64,000 nt of DNA from Lachnospiraceae bacterium (lineage in GTDB: Bacteria > Bacillota > Clostridia > Lachnospirales > Lachnospiraceae), in the NCBI GenBank assembly GCA_015056865.1, contig SVFM01000013.1:17789-81788 (forward strand). The letters run 5' to 3'. The notes under the pieces were generated by a model that worked only from the letters and a program-made list of their open reading frames with translations, searched no databases and was not told the DNA's origin. Of the stretch, positions 1 to 8,633 are shown piece after piece. The position numbers and the translations under genes are program-made. The stretch's first letter is position 1. Every line of letters begins with the position of its first letter.

Positions 1-810
1 CATATAAGAAAACACGGTATTTCTATAACCCAACTCAAAAACCTTATAATCTATCTCTCCCTTGTATTTCTCATAAAAACCCCTGCTTTTGCATTCCTCA
101 AGATAGATTTGGGCCGCTTTCACGCGGTCATTCAACCGGCTCATATTTACAGTGTGGACTGTTGATGCCTGATGCTGGTAATAAAAATACAGACATTCCT
201 CCACCCGTTCAAAGCGCCCCGCATACAACAGCGGCAATACGCCGATGGCATTATCCTCGTAAAACATTTTTTCAGGAAAGCGGATATGATTGTCTTCAAA
301 AAGGGCTCTTTTATAAATTTTGATCACCATACTGCCGGGATCAAGGATCAATTTACGATATTTATCATCATCCAATATCCCCGTCTGCTCCGGCCAATTA
401 TTGACCTCTATATTGCCTTCTTCCTTACCCAGCTTTTCCGTGAGCAGATAATCACAACCCACTACATCCGCACCTGTGCTGTCAGCCTTTGCAAGCAGCT
501 TGGAAAACATTTCAGAAGAAATCCAATCGTCACTGTCAACAAATCCGATCCATTCTCCCTGTGCCGCATCCATTCCCACATTCTTGGCTCCACCCTGCCT
601 CTGGTTTTCAGGAGAAGCGATCACCCGCATTTTATTCGGGTATCTGCGCTCATATTCCCGCAAAATCTCCAAAGACTCATCCGTGGATTTATCATCCACC
701 GCAATGATTTCGTAATCCTCCAGTTTCTGAAAAAGCAACGAATCCAGACAATAATTTAATTTACCACCGGCCGCCATATTATAAACCGGTACAATAATAC
801 TTAATCTCAT
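1..810 (-). CDS. Family 2 glycosyltransferase (3' end outside window)
   Basis: Reading the minus strand from the ATG at 808-810 gives an open frame to the window edge (270 codons, no stop), so the C-terminus is missing. The N-terminus starts MRLSIIVPVYN, the nucleotide-binding beta strand of GT-A family 2 transferases, followed by VDDKSTDES and the metal-binding DSDDW near residue 90. Such enzymes add a sugar from a nucleotide-sugar donor to surface polysaccharide or teichoic-acid type glycans on the cytoplasmic face of the membrane. Acceptor and donor cannot be told. It is followed upstream only by an unrelated AraC gene, so its operon lies to the left of the window. Confidence 0.85.
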   Translation of the reverse strand, partial: MRLSIIVPVYNMAAGGKLNYCLDSLLFQKLEDYEIIAVDDKSTDESLEILREYERRYPNKMRVIASPENQRQGGAKNVGMDAAQGEWIGFVDSDDWISSEMFSKLLAKADSTGADVVGCDYLLTEKLGKEEGNIEVNNWPEQTGILDDDKYRKLILDPGSMVIKIYKRALFEDNHIRFPEKMFYEDNAIGVLPLLYAGRFERVEECLYFYYQHQASTVHTVNMSRLNDRVKAAQIYLEECKSRGFYEKYKGEIDYKVFELGYRNTVFSYM

Positions 811-887
811 CCTTTACCCTCAATCACACCATGATACTTGTCCTAATTGTATGCTTTTTACCTGTGAAAGTCAACAAGCCCTACCAC

Positions 888-1775
888 CTACTTCATGATG
901 GACGCCTTATACTCACTGGGCGTCATATTGGTGCAGCTCTTGAAGCACTTAGAGAAGTACTGCGGGTTGTCGAAGTGCAGAAGTTCCGAGATCTGGGTCA
1001 TATTATACTTCTCCTCCCGGATCAACTTTCGCGCCTCCTTGATCTTCAGCTCATTGTAATATTTGATAATACCGCTCTTTCTGTAAAGAGAAAACAGGTG
1101 TTTTACCGTACTTTGGCTTTTTCCCAGGTGCTGTGCCACATCCTGAATGGTCACCTTACCATAGACATTCGCCTTCAGGTAATCCAGGATCTCCTTTACG
1201 TGATAGGGCAGGTCTACACCGTCTATGACGTAGCTTTGCCGCATCTTTTGAGCAACCACATCCGTGCTGCGCTGAAGCTTGATCAGAAAGATCTCCAGCA
1301 GGTTCCCTGTCATTTGACTGCTGCCAAAAGGAGCAGGTGAGATCTTTTCCAATTTTTGCAGCAGAGGATTGTGTTCATCCACCATCCGAAAACAGGAGAG
1401 ACCTTCCGCAAATATCATGGACAGCAGCGACTTTTCCTCCGCGCTCAGGTGAAACACTTTTCCCTCAAAATATTTCATGGCCCTGCTGCGACATTCAAAA
1501 GTGATAATGCTGACATTGGATGCCACACTCCGATTGCCCGAGTGATTGTGGTACTCGTTGGGCTTATGGAAGATCATCTCGCCGCTCCTTAAGAGCCACC
1601 TGTTCTCGTCCGTAATGCAGACCATTTCCCCCTTATCCACATACATCATCTCCCAGAAATCATGGCTTTCCCCTTCATAATAAAAATTCTTGGAAAACTC
1701 CATATAAAAGATTGTGATAATCTTTTCCACGCGAATGACCCGCTCAAATCCAATACGTGTAAAATTATCCTGCAT
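888..1775 (-). CDS. AraC family transcriptional regulator
   Basis: A 295-residue protein with an N-terminal cupin-like sensing domain (HDFWEMMYVDKGE) and a C-terminal double helix-turn-helix (KVTIQDVAQHLGKSQSTVK and ISELLHFDNPQYFSKCFK), the AraC/XylS layout for sugar sensors. The frame is open 18 codons further upstream, but the ATG at 1775 has a GGAGA ribosome site five to seven bases ahead and the extension looks non-coding. It is transcribed away from the deacetylase-to-aldolase operon starting at 1888, so it is the probable local activator of that operon; the operon promoter has a good -10 (TATAAT, 1847-1852) but no clear -35, as expected for an activated promoter. Ligand unknown. Confidence 0.88.
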   Translation of the reverse strand: MQDNFTRIGFERVIRVEKIITIFYMEFSKNFYYEGESHDFWEMMYVDKGEMVCITDENRWLLRSGEMIFHKPNEYHNHSGNRSVASNVSIITFECRSRAMKYFEGKVFHLSAEEKSLLSMIFAEGLSCFRMVDEHNPLLQKLEKISPAPFGSSQMTGNLLEIFLIKLQRSTDVVAQKMRQSYVIDGVDLPYHVKEILDYLKANVYGKVTIQDVAQHLGKSQSTVKHLFSLYRKSGIIKYYNELKIKEARKLIREEKYNMTQISELLHFDNPQYFSKCFKSCTNMTPSEYKASIMK

Positions 1776-1887
1776 ATTTATTCTCCACTGTCTGATTTTA
1801 CAAAAATAATAACCGATTTTATACTCCAATGCAATATATTTGTTGATATAATAAAGAAAATAACATCGAAACCAAGGAGGTCTGACT

Positions 1888-2595
1888 ATGTATACTGTAT
1901 TAGTAATATCCTGTCATCCGGATGACGTGGAGATTGCCTGCGCCGGCACTCTTTTAAAATGTAAAGAGCGTGGCGACAGAGTGGTTGTATGTCATTTGTG
2001 CAGCGGCAATCTGGGCCATGAGATCATTCAGCCGGACGAACTGGCCGCTATGCGCGCCAAAGAGGCTATAAACGCCGGTGCCCTGGGCGGTATCGAGGTA
2101 ATGTGGGGCGGCTTTGACGACCTGGAAATCTACGAAAACAACAAGAAATCCAAGGACAAGGTTGTGAATGTGATTCGCAAGGTAAATCCCGATTTCATCA
2201 TTACCCATGACCCTAACGACTATATGCCGGATCACAACGCCGTATCCAAGCTGGTTTTTGACGCAAGCTTTGCTGCCACCGTTCCTCACTATATCGCCGA
2301 GGAATCTGCTCCTGCCAGACTGGTTCCCATCTATTACATGGATACCCTGTGCGGTGTAAACTTTAACCCCACTGAATTTGTTGATGTAACTCCTTATATC
2401 GACAAGAAGTTAGAAATGCTGGAATGCCACGCTTCCCAGATTGTATGGATGCGGGACCACGACGGCATTGACTTCCCCGACATGGTAAGAACCTGCTGCC
2501 GTTACAGAGGCTTCCAGTGCGGCGCTGACTACGCAGAGGGCTTCAAGCAGTGCCAGGTATATCTGAAGGGAACCACCAAGAGATTATTGCCTTAA
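1888..2595 (+). CDS. PIG-L (LmbE) family N-deacetylase
   Basis: A 235-residue protein opening with the PIG-L signature SCHPDDVEIACAG (zinc-binding His and the two Asp near residues 10-13) and a second metal-binding region HDPNDYMPDHNAV around residues 110-122. The family are zinc enzymes that remove N-acetyl groups from GlcNAc-type substrates. It has a consensus AAGGAGG site and is the first gene of a tightly packed five-gene operon with a sugar epimerase, NagB-like deaminase, PfkB kinase and class II aldolase, so it most likely deacetylates an N-acetylated sugar at the start of a catabolic route. No signal peptide, so it acts in the cytosol. The exact substrate is inference. Confidence 0.88.
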   Translation: MYTVLVISCHPDDVEIACAGTLLKCKERGDRVVVCHLCSGNLGHEIIQPDELAAMRAKEAINAGALGGIEVMWGGFDDLEIYENNKKSKDKVVNVIRKVNPDFIITHDPNDYMPDHNAVSKLVFDASFAATVPHYIAEESAPARLVPIYYMDTLCGVNFNPTEFVDVTPYIDKKLEMLECHASQIVWMRDHDGIDFPDMVRTCCRYRGFQCGADYAEGFKQCQVYLKGTTKRLLP

Positions 2596-2611
2596 ATTAC
2601 GGAGGTGCAAA

Positions 2612-3448
2612 ATGGTATTAGGCTGCTTCTACTCTCATATTACTGCTGCCGTGCAGGAAAAAGGAATTTTCCTGGAACAGGCCATGGACATTGTCAGAGA
2701 GCACGGCATTACCGCTGTAGATATCAACTCTGCTGACCTGCAGCCATCTCCCGAGGCGTTTAAGACGCTGCTGGACAAACACGGCCTGCACGTCGCTTCC
2801 ACACATGCTTACTTTCCCTGCGGCGTAGCCACCCAGGAAGAATATGATGCCTCTCTGGCCCGAATGAAAAAGGATATGCACAAGGCTGCCAAGGCAGGCA
2901 GCACCTTCTTCATGCCGGTTCCTCAAAAGGCACCCAGCTATCGTCAGGAGGAGGACGCTGCCTGGCGTGCAGGCATCCGCAAGCTGTTTTCAGAGGTGAT
3001 CAGCTACGGCAAAGAGGCGGGCCTTCAGGTCGTCATTGAGAATTTCTCCCTGGCAGAGTATCCTTACACCACCTTTGATGACATGGCGTACCTGTTCACA
3101 CACAATCCGGAGCTCAGATACGCTTACGACATGGGCAATTATCCCCTGGCAGGCTTTGACGAGCTGGAAGGCATGCGTCGCTTCATGGACAAAATATCCT
3201 ACGTTCATCTGAAGGACATCAAGGTCATTGAGAATCCCGAGCATCCGGAACATCTGCTCCTGCGCCTGGGCAAGTACTTTGACAGTCTGGAACTGGGCGG
3301 CGGATATCTGAAGGTAAAAGAAGGTATTGAAGAGCTTCAGAAAAATAATTATCAGGGCACCCTCATCATTGAGATCAACTGCGGTCCCAATGTGTTCGAC
3401 AGAACCTTGGCATCCGCCCGTTACGTAAACTCTATTTTAAACCCATAG
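2612..3448 (+). CDS. Sugar phosphate isomerase/epimerase (xylose-isomerase-like TIM barrel)
   Basis: A 278-residue AP-endonuclease/xylose-isomerase-like TIM barrel. Visible family features are the HVASTHAYF strand, VVIENFS with the metal-ligand Glu, RYAYDMGNYPLAG, and YVHLKDIK near the C-terminus, the usual divalent-metal positions. It starts 16 bp after the deacetylase with a GGAGGTGC ribosome site. Family members isomerise or epimerise keto sugars or inositols. In this operon it may convert the deaminated or deacetylated sugar into the ketose used by the kinase and aldolase; this role is inferred from neighbours only. Confidence 0.8.
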   Translation: MVLGCFYSHITAAVQEKGIFLEQAMDIVREHGITAVDINSADLQPSPEAFKTLLDKHGLHVASTHAYFPCGVATQEEYDASLARMKKDMHKAAKAGSTFFMPVPQKAPSYRQEEDAAWRAGIRKLFSEVISYGKEAGLQVVIENFSLAEYPYTTFDDMAYLFTHNPELRYAYDMGNYPLAGFDELEGMRRFMDKISYVHLKDIKVIENPEHPEHLLLRLGKYFDSLELGGGYLKVKEGIEELQKNNYQGTLIIEINCGPNVFDRTLASARYVNSILNP

Positions 3449-3460
3449 GAGGTACATATT

Positions 3461-4408
3461 ATGAATTTTAATTCTACCGTAAAAGGTTCCGCCCTGGAGG
3501 GCTTCTATCCCGCAGGATGGGATTTTGACAAGATCGATGCCTGCATCGATGCACCTGAAAAGATCACTGAGCGTCAGGCATTTTGGCACAAGGACTTCCA
3601 GCCTATCCAGTGTGGTGATCTGAATGAATTTGAAGTATACATGGGCCATGAGATCGCCATGCAGATCAAACTGGCTAAGGAAAAAGGCGAAAAGGTTGCC
3701 TTCATCCTGCCCGTAGGCCCCATGGGCATGTATAAGTGGGTTGTATACTTTATCAAAGCATGGAACATCAGCTGTGAGCACGTATACACCTTTAACATGG
3801 ACGAGTGGGCAGACTCTGAGGGTAACACTCTGGCATCCGACAACCCGGGCGCTTTCCAGTACGCTATGGAGCAGGCACTCTTCAATCCTCTGGGCGAGCT
3901 GACCATTCCCAAGGATCAGCGCAACTTTGCCACCAAAGCAAACCTGCCTACTTATCCCGAGAAGATCGCTGCTCTGAAGGCGGCCGGCGCTAAGCTGGTA
4001 CTGGTATACGGTATCGGCAGAATGTGCCACATCGCATTCTGGGAGCCCACCTTCGCAGAGGATTATGCAACTGCTGAAGAATGGGAGAAGCAGCCTTACC
4101 GCATTGCGGCCAAGATCCATCCTCTGACCGTTGAGCAGAACGCTCTGACCAGCTTTAAGTCCCGCACCACTCTGGTTCCCTGCCGTGCCAACACCATCGG
4201 CCCCGGCCTGTTCCTGCAGGCAGATTATGCTATCGGCGGCGCTGACGGTACACTGGGCAGAGGCATGCAGTGGCAGGGTATGTCCCTGTGGATGACCCTT
4301 CGCCACGGTACCACTCCCTGGATCACTTCTTCCTATATTCCGACTCTTGCAGGCAGACTGTTCTTCCTGAAAGATCTGGCTGGCCCCCTGGAGGCAGAAT
4401 GTAACTAA
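3461..4408 (+). CDS. Glucosamine-6-phosphate deaminase-like (NagB/RpiA fold)
   Basis: A 315-residue protein with the NagB/6-phosphogluconolactonase fold. It has [11 protein letters not shown] near residue 83 in the place of the NagB phosphate-binding loop, and FNMDEW at 111-116, matching the catalytic-region FNMDEY of NagB. The protein is about 50 residues longer than E. coli NagB. NagB enzymes convert amino-sugar 6-phosphates to ketose phosphate and ammonia. It starts 12 bp after the epimerase gene (AGGAGG site) and is followed by a hairpin. As there is no PTS gene here, the true substrate may be an unusual amino sugar and not GlcN-6P. Confidence 0.75.
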   Translation: MNFNSTVKGSALEGFYPAGWDFDKIDACIDAPEKITERQAFWHKDFQPIQCGDLNEFEVYMGHEIAMQIKLAKEKGEKVAFILPVGPMGMYKWVVYFIKAWNISCEHVYTFNMDEWADSEGNTLASDNPGAFQYAMEQALFNPLGELTIPKDQRNFATKANLPTYPEKIAALKAAGAKLVLVYGIGRMCHIAFWEPTFAEDYATAEEWEKQPYRIAAKIHPLTVEQNALTSFKSRTTLVPCRANTIGPGLFLQADYAIGGADGTLGRGMQWQGMSLWMTLRHGTTPWITSSYIPTLAGRLFFLKDLAGPLEAECN

Positions 4409-4421
4409 ACACTTGCATTTC

Positions 4422-4448
4422 CGGGCCCGACAATTCGGGCCCGAATTT
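4422..4448 (+). terminator. GC-rich hairpin after the NagB-like gene
   Basis: A perfect 9-bp stem, CGGGCCCGA with TCGGGCCCG (4422-4430 and 4435-4443), with a CAAT loop, followed by AATTTTA. The T run is short, so it may act as a partial terminator or mRNA-stabilising hairpin inside the operon, setting the ratio of the first three to the last two genes. Confidence 0.5.
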
Positions 4449-4529
4449 TATTGACATTCTTTACGATATCAAGTAATATTTTATTGGTGGAGTATCTTGC
4501 GTACCGTCCACCGGCAAAGGAGGATTACC

Positions 4530-5651
4530 TTGCAAAAGAAAGTAATTGCAGCCGGACACATTTGTCTGGACGTCACTCCCATCTTTTCTCAGGGAAAGGT
4601 GGATCAATTGGGAGACATCCTGCAGCCAGGTAAACTGATACATATGAATCCTGCAGATGTCCACACCGGCGGAAGTGTTGCCAACACCGGACTTGCCATG
4701 AAAGTGCTGGGCGCCGATGTATCCCTGATGGGGAAGATTGGTGATGATGCCTTCGGCAACATGGTGCTGAATGTGTTGAAGGAGTACGATGCCGAGAAAG
4801 GAATGCTTGTGGTCGAGGGTGACGCCACCTCTTATTCGGTGGTGCTGGCTGTTCCCGGAATTGACCGCATCTTTCTGCACTGTCCCGGTGCCAACGATAC
4901 CTTCACAGCTGCAGACATCCCACAGGATCAAGTGGCACAGGCCGCTCTGTTCCATTTCGGATATCCGCCTCTGATGAAACAGATGTACCAAAATAATGGC
5001 GCAGAGCTTGTGAAAATTTTAAAAATGGCCAAGGACGCAGGAGCAGCCACCTCCCTTGATATGGCAGCGGTAGATCCCTCTTCCGAAGCAGGACAGGCTG
5101 ACTGGGCAGAAATTTTGGCACAGGCAATTCCCCATATCGATTTCTTTGTTCCCAGTGTGGAAGAATTGTGTTTTATGCTGGACAAAGAGCGTTTTGCAGA
5201 TTGGCAGGAGCGTGCAAAGGGCAGGGACATCACCGAGATCCTGGACATGGAACAGGATGTGAAGCCTTTGGCCGATCGCTGTATGGAACTGGGTGCCAAG
5301 GTTCTTTTGATCAAATGCGGTGCCCCCGGTATCTACTACCGCACAGCTGACAAATCCCATTTGCAGACAGTAGGCGCCAAGGCAGAGTTAAATGCGGACG
5401 CATGGGCAGATAAAGAAGGCTTTGAAAGAAGCTACGTACCCGAGCGCATTCTCTCCGGAACCGGTGCCGGCGATACCAGTATCGCAGCTTTTCTGACGGC
5501 TATGCTGGAAGGCTACAGCCCGGAAAAATGTATGCAGCTTGCCACCGCCACAGGTGCTTCCTGTGTTGCGGCTTACGATGCACTCAGCGGTCTGAAATCC
5601 TTTGAGGAACTGAACGCGAAAATAGAGGCCGGTTGGCCAAAAAATAAGTAA
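4530..5651 (+). CDS. PfkB family sugar kinase
   Basis: A ribokinase-fold kinase of 373 residues. The glycine-rich substrate loop GGSVANTG lies near residue 45, and the C-terminal anion-hole/catalytic motif GTGAGDTSIAAFL contains the base Asp. Start choice: the frame runs back to 4497, but AAAGGAGG at 4516-4523 sits six bases before a TTG at 4530 and the protein then begins LQKKVIAAGHICLD, the normal PfkB first strand. Such kinases phosphorylate fructose-, tagatose- or KDG-type sugars. Placed just before a class II bisphosphate aldolase, it probably makes a ketose-1,6-bisphosphate or a 1-phosphate for cleavage. Confidence 0.85.
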   Translation: MQKKVIAAGHICLDVTPIFSQGKVDQLGDILQPGKLIHMNPADVHTGGSVANTGLAMKVLGADVSLMGKIGDDAFGNMVLNVLKEYDAEKGMLVVEGDATSYSVVLAVPGIDRIFLHCPGANDTFTAADIPQDQVAQAALFHFGYPPLMKQMYQNNGAELVKILKMAKDAGAATSLDMAAVDPSSEAGQADWAEILAQAIPHIDFFVPSVEELCFMLDKERFADWQERAKGRDITEILDMEQDVKPLADRCMELGAKVLLIKCGAPGIYYRTADKSHLQTVGAKAELNADAWADKEGFERSYVPERILSGTGAGDTSIAAFLTAMLEGYSPEKCMQLATATGASCVAAYDALSGLKSFEELNAKIEAGWPKNK

Positions 5652-5665
5652 AGGAGCAAATGACA

Positions 5666-6604
5666 ATGTTAGTAAATCTGAACGAAGTCCTTCTTCCCGC
5701 AAAAAAAGGCAAATACGCAGTTGGTCTTTTCAACGCAGTAAATCTGGAGCTGGCACGTGGTATCATCAATGCCGCTGAATGCGCACAGTCTCCTGTTATC
5801 ATGGGAACTGCTGAGGTTCTGCTGCCCTACGGCCCCCTGGAGGAGGTATCCTACTACCTGATCCCCATGGCTAAAAAGGCAAACGTTCCCGTTGTTGTAC
5901 ATTTCGATCACGGTCTGACCAAGGATGCCTGCATCAAGGCTCTGGAGCTTGGTTTCTCCTCCATCATGTACGACTGTTCCACAGATTCCTACGAGGAAAA
6001 CATCAGAAAAGTAAAAGAAATGGCTGAGATCGCACACTCCTACGGTGCAACCATCGAAGGTGAGCTGGGCCATGTAGGTGACAACGAAGGCTCTGCAGAG
6101 GGCAGCTCTCATCTGGCCGATCCTTCCAAGTTCTTTACCGATCCCAAGCAGGCAAAAGACTATGTACAGAAAACCGGTGTAGATGCACTGGCTATTGCTG
6201 TTGGCAACGCTCACGGTGCATACAAGCTGCCTCCCAAGCTGGATTTCGAAAGAATCAGAACCATTGCCAAGACCATCGATGTTCCCCTGGTACTGCACGG
6301 CGGTTCCGGTCTGACAGACAACGATTTCAGACGTGGTATTCAGGAAGGTATCAGCAAAGTAAATATCTTTACCGATATCAACGTGGCTGCTGTGGAAGCT
6401 GAATTTAGAAAGTTCTCCGATATGAACAAGGGTATCATTGACCTGATCCCTGCTGCTGTGGAGGCTGTTAAGCAGGAGACCATGAAGAAGATGAAACTCT
6501 TCTCCAGCGATGGCAAAGCTCCCTACAAGGCTTCTTCCATGAACGGTATTGATCTGGAGAAACTGATCAAGCTGGTTGTTGCAGAGTTGAACAAGAACAA
6601 CTAA
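5666..6604 (+). CDS. Class II ketose-bisphosphate aldolase (fructose/tagatose type)
   Basis: A 312-residue zinc-dependent aldolase. Metal ligands are visible in VHFDHGLTKDA, in EGELGHVGDNEG and in LHGGSGLTDNDF, and VNIFTDINVA follows as in FbaA, GatY and KbaY. It cleaves a ketose-bisphosphate to DHAP and an aldehyde, ending the operon's pathway in glycolysis. AAGGAG at 5651-5656 is three bases from an ATG at 5660 and nine from the ATG at 5666, so the second is preferred. It begins just after the kinase stop. Whether the substrate is fructose- or tagatose-bisphosphate cannot be read from the sequence. Confidence 0.88.
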   Translation: MLVNLNEVLLPAKKGKYAVGLFNAVNLELARGIINAAECAQSPVIMGTAEVLLPYGPLEEVSYYLIPMAKKANVPVVVHFDHGLTKDACIKALELGFSSIMYDCSTDSYEENIRKVKEMAEIAHSYGATIEGELGHVGDNEGSAEGSSHLADPSKFFTDPKQAKDYVQKTGVDALAIAVGNAHGAYKLPPKLDFERIRTIAKTIDVPLVLHGGSGLTDNDFRRGIQEGISKVNIFTDINVAAVEAEFRKFSDMNKGIIDLIPAAVEAVKQETMKKMKLFSSDGKAPYKASSMNGIDLEKLIKLVVAELNKNN

Positions 6605-6616
6605 TCCATATCCATT

Positions 6617-7471
6617 ATGAATTTAGATCATCAACGCGAACTGACACCGGTTTTGTATGGATCTTCTCCGGTGAAATTATGGCAATTCAGGCCCCAGGCC
6701 CATTCTCGGGCCATCGGAACTCACTGGCACGAGCGCTTTGAAATTCTAGTAATCGATGAGGGGATCCTGGATGTTCAGTTGAATGGAAAATCATATAAAG
6801 CTTATCCGGGAGACACAGTGATTATCAATCCCTGTGTCTCTCATGATGCCTATACAACTGACACTTCCGTCAGTTATCGTGTGATCATGTTTGAACTGTT
6901 GGACAGTTTTGGACAGAGCGAAATTACTCGGCGTGTACTGGAACCTTTTCTGAAACAGTCAGCTGCTTTTCAGCCCCTGATCAAAGACCCGGCCCTGGTA
7001 CAACTGGCCGATGCCATATTTGAAACCAGCAAAAAAAAGCCCGACGGCTATGCCCTGTCTCTCATGGGACAGATCTACAGCCTGCTTGGCATTTTGTGTG
7101 ATAAATATGTAGATACCGAATTTGTCAAACCACCTGCCGAAGGGCAATTTCAAGACATTTTGGATTATATCGACCAGAATTACTGTGAAAACATATCTTC
7201 CGCTTCCATCAGTCAGCGATTCGGATACAGCGAGGCGTATTTCAGCCGCCGTTTCAAGGCTGTTACCGGCCTAAGGCCCATGGAATATATCAAAATACTG
7301 CGCTTGGAAAGAGCCCGTCAATTGCTCAAGGATTCCAGGAGCACCATTTCTTCCGCTGCTTTTTCCTGCGGATTTACCAGTGTGAATTATTTTCTGCGCT
7401 GCTTTAAGGCCCGCTACGGATTTACAGTGGGTGAATATCAAAAAAACACAGTGAAGGCGGCTCCTGACTGA
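6617..7471 (+). CDS. AraC family transcriptional regulator (cupin plus HTH)
   Basis: A 284-residue regulator with an N-terminal cupin barrel (GTHWHERFEILVIDEG, the metal/sugar-binding His pair) and a C-terminal AraC domain (SSASISQRFGYSEAYFSRRFK and ISSAAFSCGFTSVNYFLRCFK). It follows the aldolase by 12 bp with no strong ribosome site, so it may be translated at a low level as the last gene of the operon. The operator it recognises could be the paired TTTTGACCT repeats at 9538-9567 upstream of the reverse isomerase/dehydrogenase operon. Second AraC protein of this locus, only distantly similar to the one at 888-1775. Confidence 0.88.
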   Translation: MNLDHQRELTPVLYGSSPVKLWQFRPQAHSRAIGTHWHERFEILVIDEGILDVQLNGKSYKAYPGDTVIINPCVSHDAYTTDTSVSYRVIMFELLDSFGQSEITRRVLEPFLKQSAAFQPLIKDPALVQLADAIFETSKKKPDGYALSLMGQIYSLLGILCDKYVDTEFVKPPAEGQFQDILDYIDQNYCENISSASISQRFGYSEAYFSRRFKAVTGLRPMEYIKILRLERARQLLKDSRSTISSAAFSCGFTSVNYFLRCFKARYGFTVGEYQKNTVKAAPD

Positions 7472-7486
7472 AGCCGCCTTTTCCTT
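7454..7486 (+). terminator. Rho-independent terminator at the AraC gene end
   Basis: AAGGCGGCT (7454-7462) pairs with AGCCGCCTT (7472-7480), followed by TTCCTTCTT. The stem overlaps the stop codon of the AraC gene and lies between two converging genes. Confidence 0.65.
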
Positions 7487-7487
7487 C

Positions 7488-8492
7488 TTACAGATCTACT
7501 CTTCTTCCGCCGTTCTCTGCGCTCTCCATCAGCTTGCTTATCAAGCGAACGCTGCCTGCTGCATCCTCCGGTTTGTTCTTTTCATTTTCAATCTCGCCCA
7601 GAATGGTACGTGCAAGATATAAAGATTCCTCCGCCATAAAATCAACGCCCTCACACTCTAAATCATATGGTTCACCTTGGCTGGGATATACTTTCACATC
7701 AGCACCCTGCAGAACAACAGTTGCCTGCTCAAAATTCAGCTGACAGCCGGAACGGAATCCAAAGGTACCCCCTGCACCCCAGTCACCGATGGCAGTAAAT
7801 ATTTTGTCATCATAGATGAATGTACTGTGAATAGTGGTGCACTTCATCTTACTGTCATCCGTTACCGCACACACGGCCTTGGGCTCTCCAAACATAAAAC
7901 GGATCATATCCACATCATGAATGTGCATATCCAGTGCCACACCACCGGAGCGGTCATAATCTCTAAACCAGTTCTGGAATCCCCAACGAGGCATCGCACT
8001 GATACGCTCAAAATGTCCTGTAAGCACTTTGCCGTAGGTTCCCTCGTCGATCAGCTTCTTCACTGCCAGATAAGCAGATGAAAAACGCAGGCACATGCCG
8101 ATCATCAATTTCTTGCCGCTCTCTTTTGCTGCTGCCAGCATTTCTTCACACTGCTGCTCATTCAGACCCATGGGCTTCTCACTCTGCACATTGTAACCCA
8201 TCTTCAGAAGTTTCACCGCATACTCACAGTGCAGATAAGTGGGCAGACAGATGTCGATCACATCCAGATCTTCCTTTTCCAACATCTCATCCAAATCTGT
8301 GTAGGTGTGATACTCCTTGGAACCAGCCTCCTCGCCGCCCAGGTTGATCTCCACCAGTTTGGTAAACTGCTCCGGATCAATATCGCAGAGTGCAACCAGT
8401 TCTACCGGCGCCCCTCTGCGGGCCAAATTTTCATAGCCACCCTTATGGGATCTTGCAATGCCGCCGTAACCTAAAATACCAACCTTGATCAT
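7488..8492 (-). CDS. Gfo/Idh/MocA family oxidoreductase
   Basis: A 334-residue NAD(P)-dependent dehydrogenase. The N-terminal Rossmann fold starts MIKVGILGYGGIA, and EKPMGLNEQQCEEML carries the family's EKP motif with the catalytic Lys near residue 95. The GGVALDMHIHDVDMIRFMFG segment (His) is typical of the C-terminal substrate domain. Two in-frame starts exist; the ATG at 8492 has AAAGGAGA at proper distance whereas that at 8498 touches it. Second gene of a reverse operon after a TIM-barrel isomerase, the usual pair for inositol or rare-sugar oxidation-epimerisation. The substrate is not determined. Confidence 0.87.
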   Translation of the reverse strand: MIKVGILGYGGIARSHKGGYENLARRGAPVELVALCDIDPEQFTKLVEINLGGEEAGSKEYHTYTDLDEMLEKEDLDVIDICLPTYLHCEYAVKLLKMGYNVQSEKPMGLNEQQCEEMLAAAKESGKKLMIGMCLRFSSAYLAVKKLIDEGTYGKVLTGHFERISAMPRWGFQNWFRDYDRSGGVALDMHIHDVDMIRFMFGEPKAVCAVTDDSKMKCTTIHSTFIYDDKIFTAIGDWGAGGTFGFRSGCQLNFEQATVVLQGADVKVYPSQGEPYDLECEGVDFMAEESLYLARTILGEIENEKNKPEDAAGSVRLISKLMESAENGGRRVDL

Positions 8493-8513
8493 AACCATTC
8501 TCCTTTCAATGTT

Positions 8514-8618
8514 CCTTCAGGGGTTTTTGTAATTTTAGAAGCTTCGACCGGGAGAGGTGAAAGGACGGCTTAGGCACGCTCCCGGTCGCGGCCCCTTAAA
8601 TCGCATAACGCCTGAAGG
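8514..8618. repeat. Nested inverted-repeat element inside an operon spacer
   Basis: The 141-bp spacer between two same-strand genes holds two nested complementary pairs: CCTTCAGG (8514-8521) with CCTGAAGG (8611-8618), and CGACCGGGAG (8545-8554) with CTCCCGGTCG (8579-8588). The inner loop contains GACGGCTTAGGCACG. Coding is absent. It could be a structured RNA spacer, an mRNA-stability hairpin or a small palindromic repeat. Confidence 0.6.
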
Positions 8619-8633
8619 GTCCTTACAAATTAT

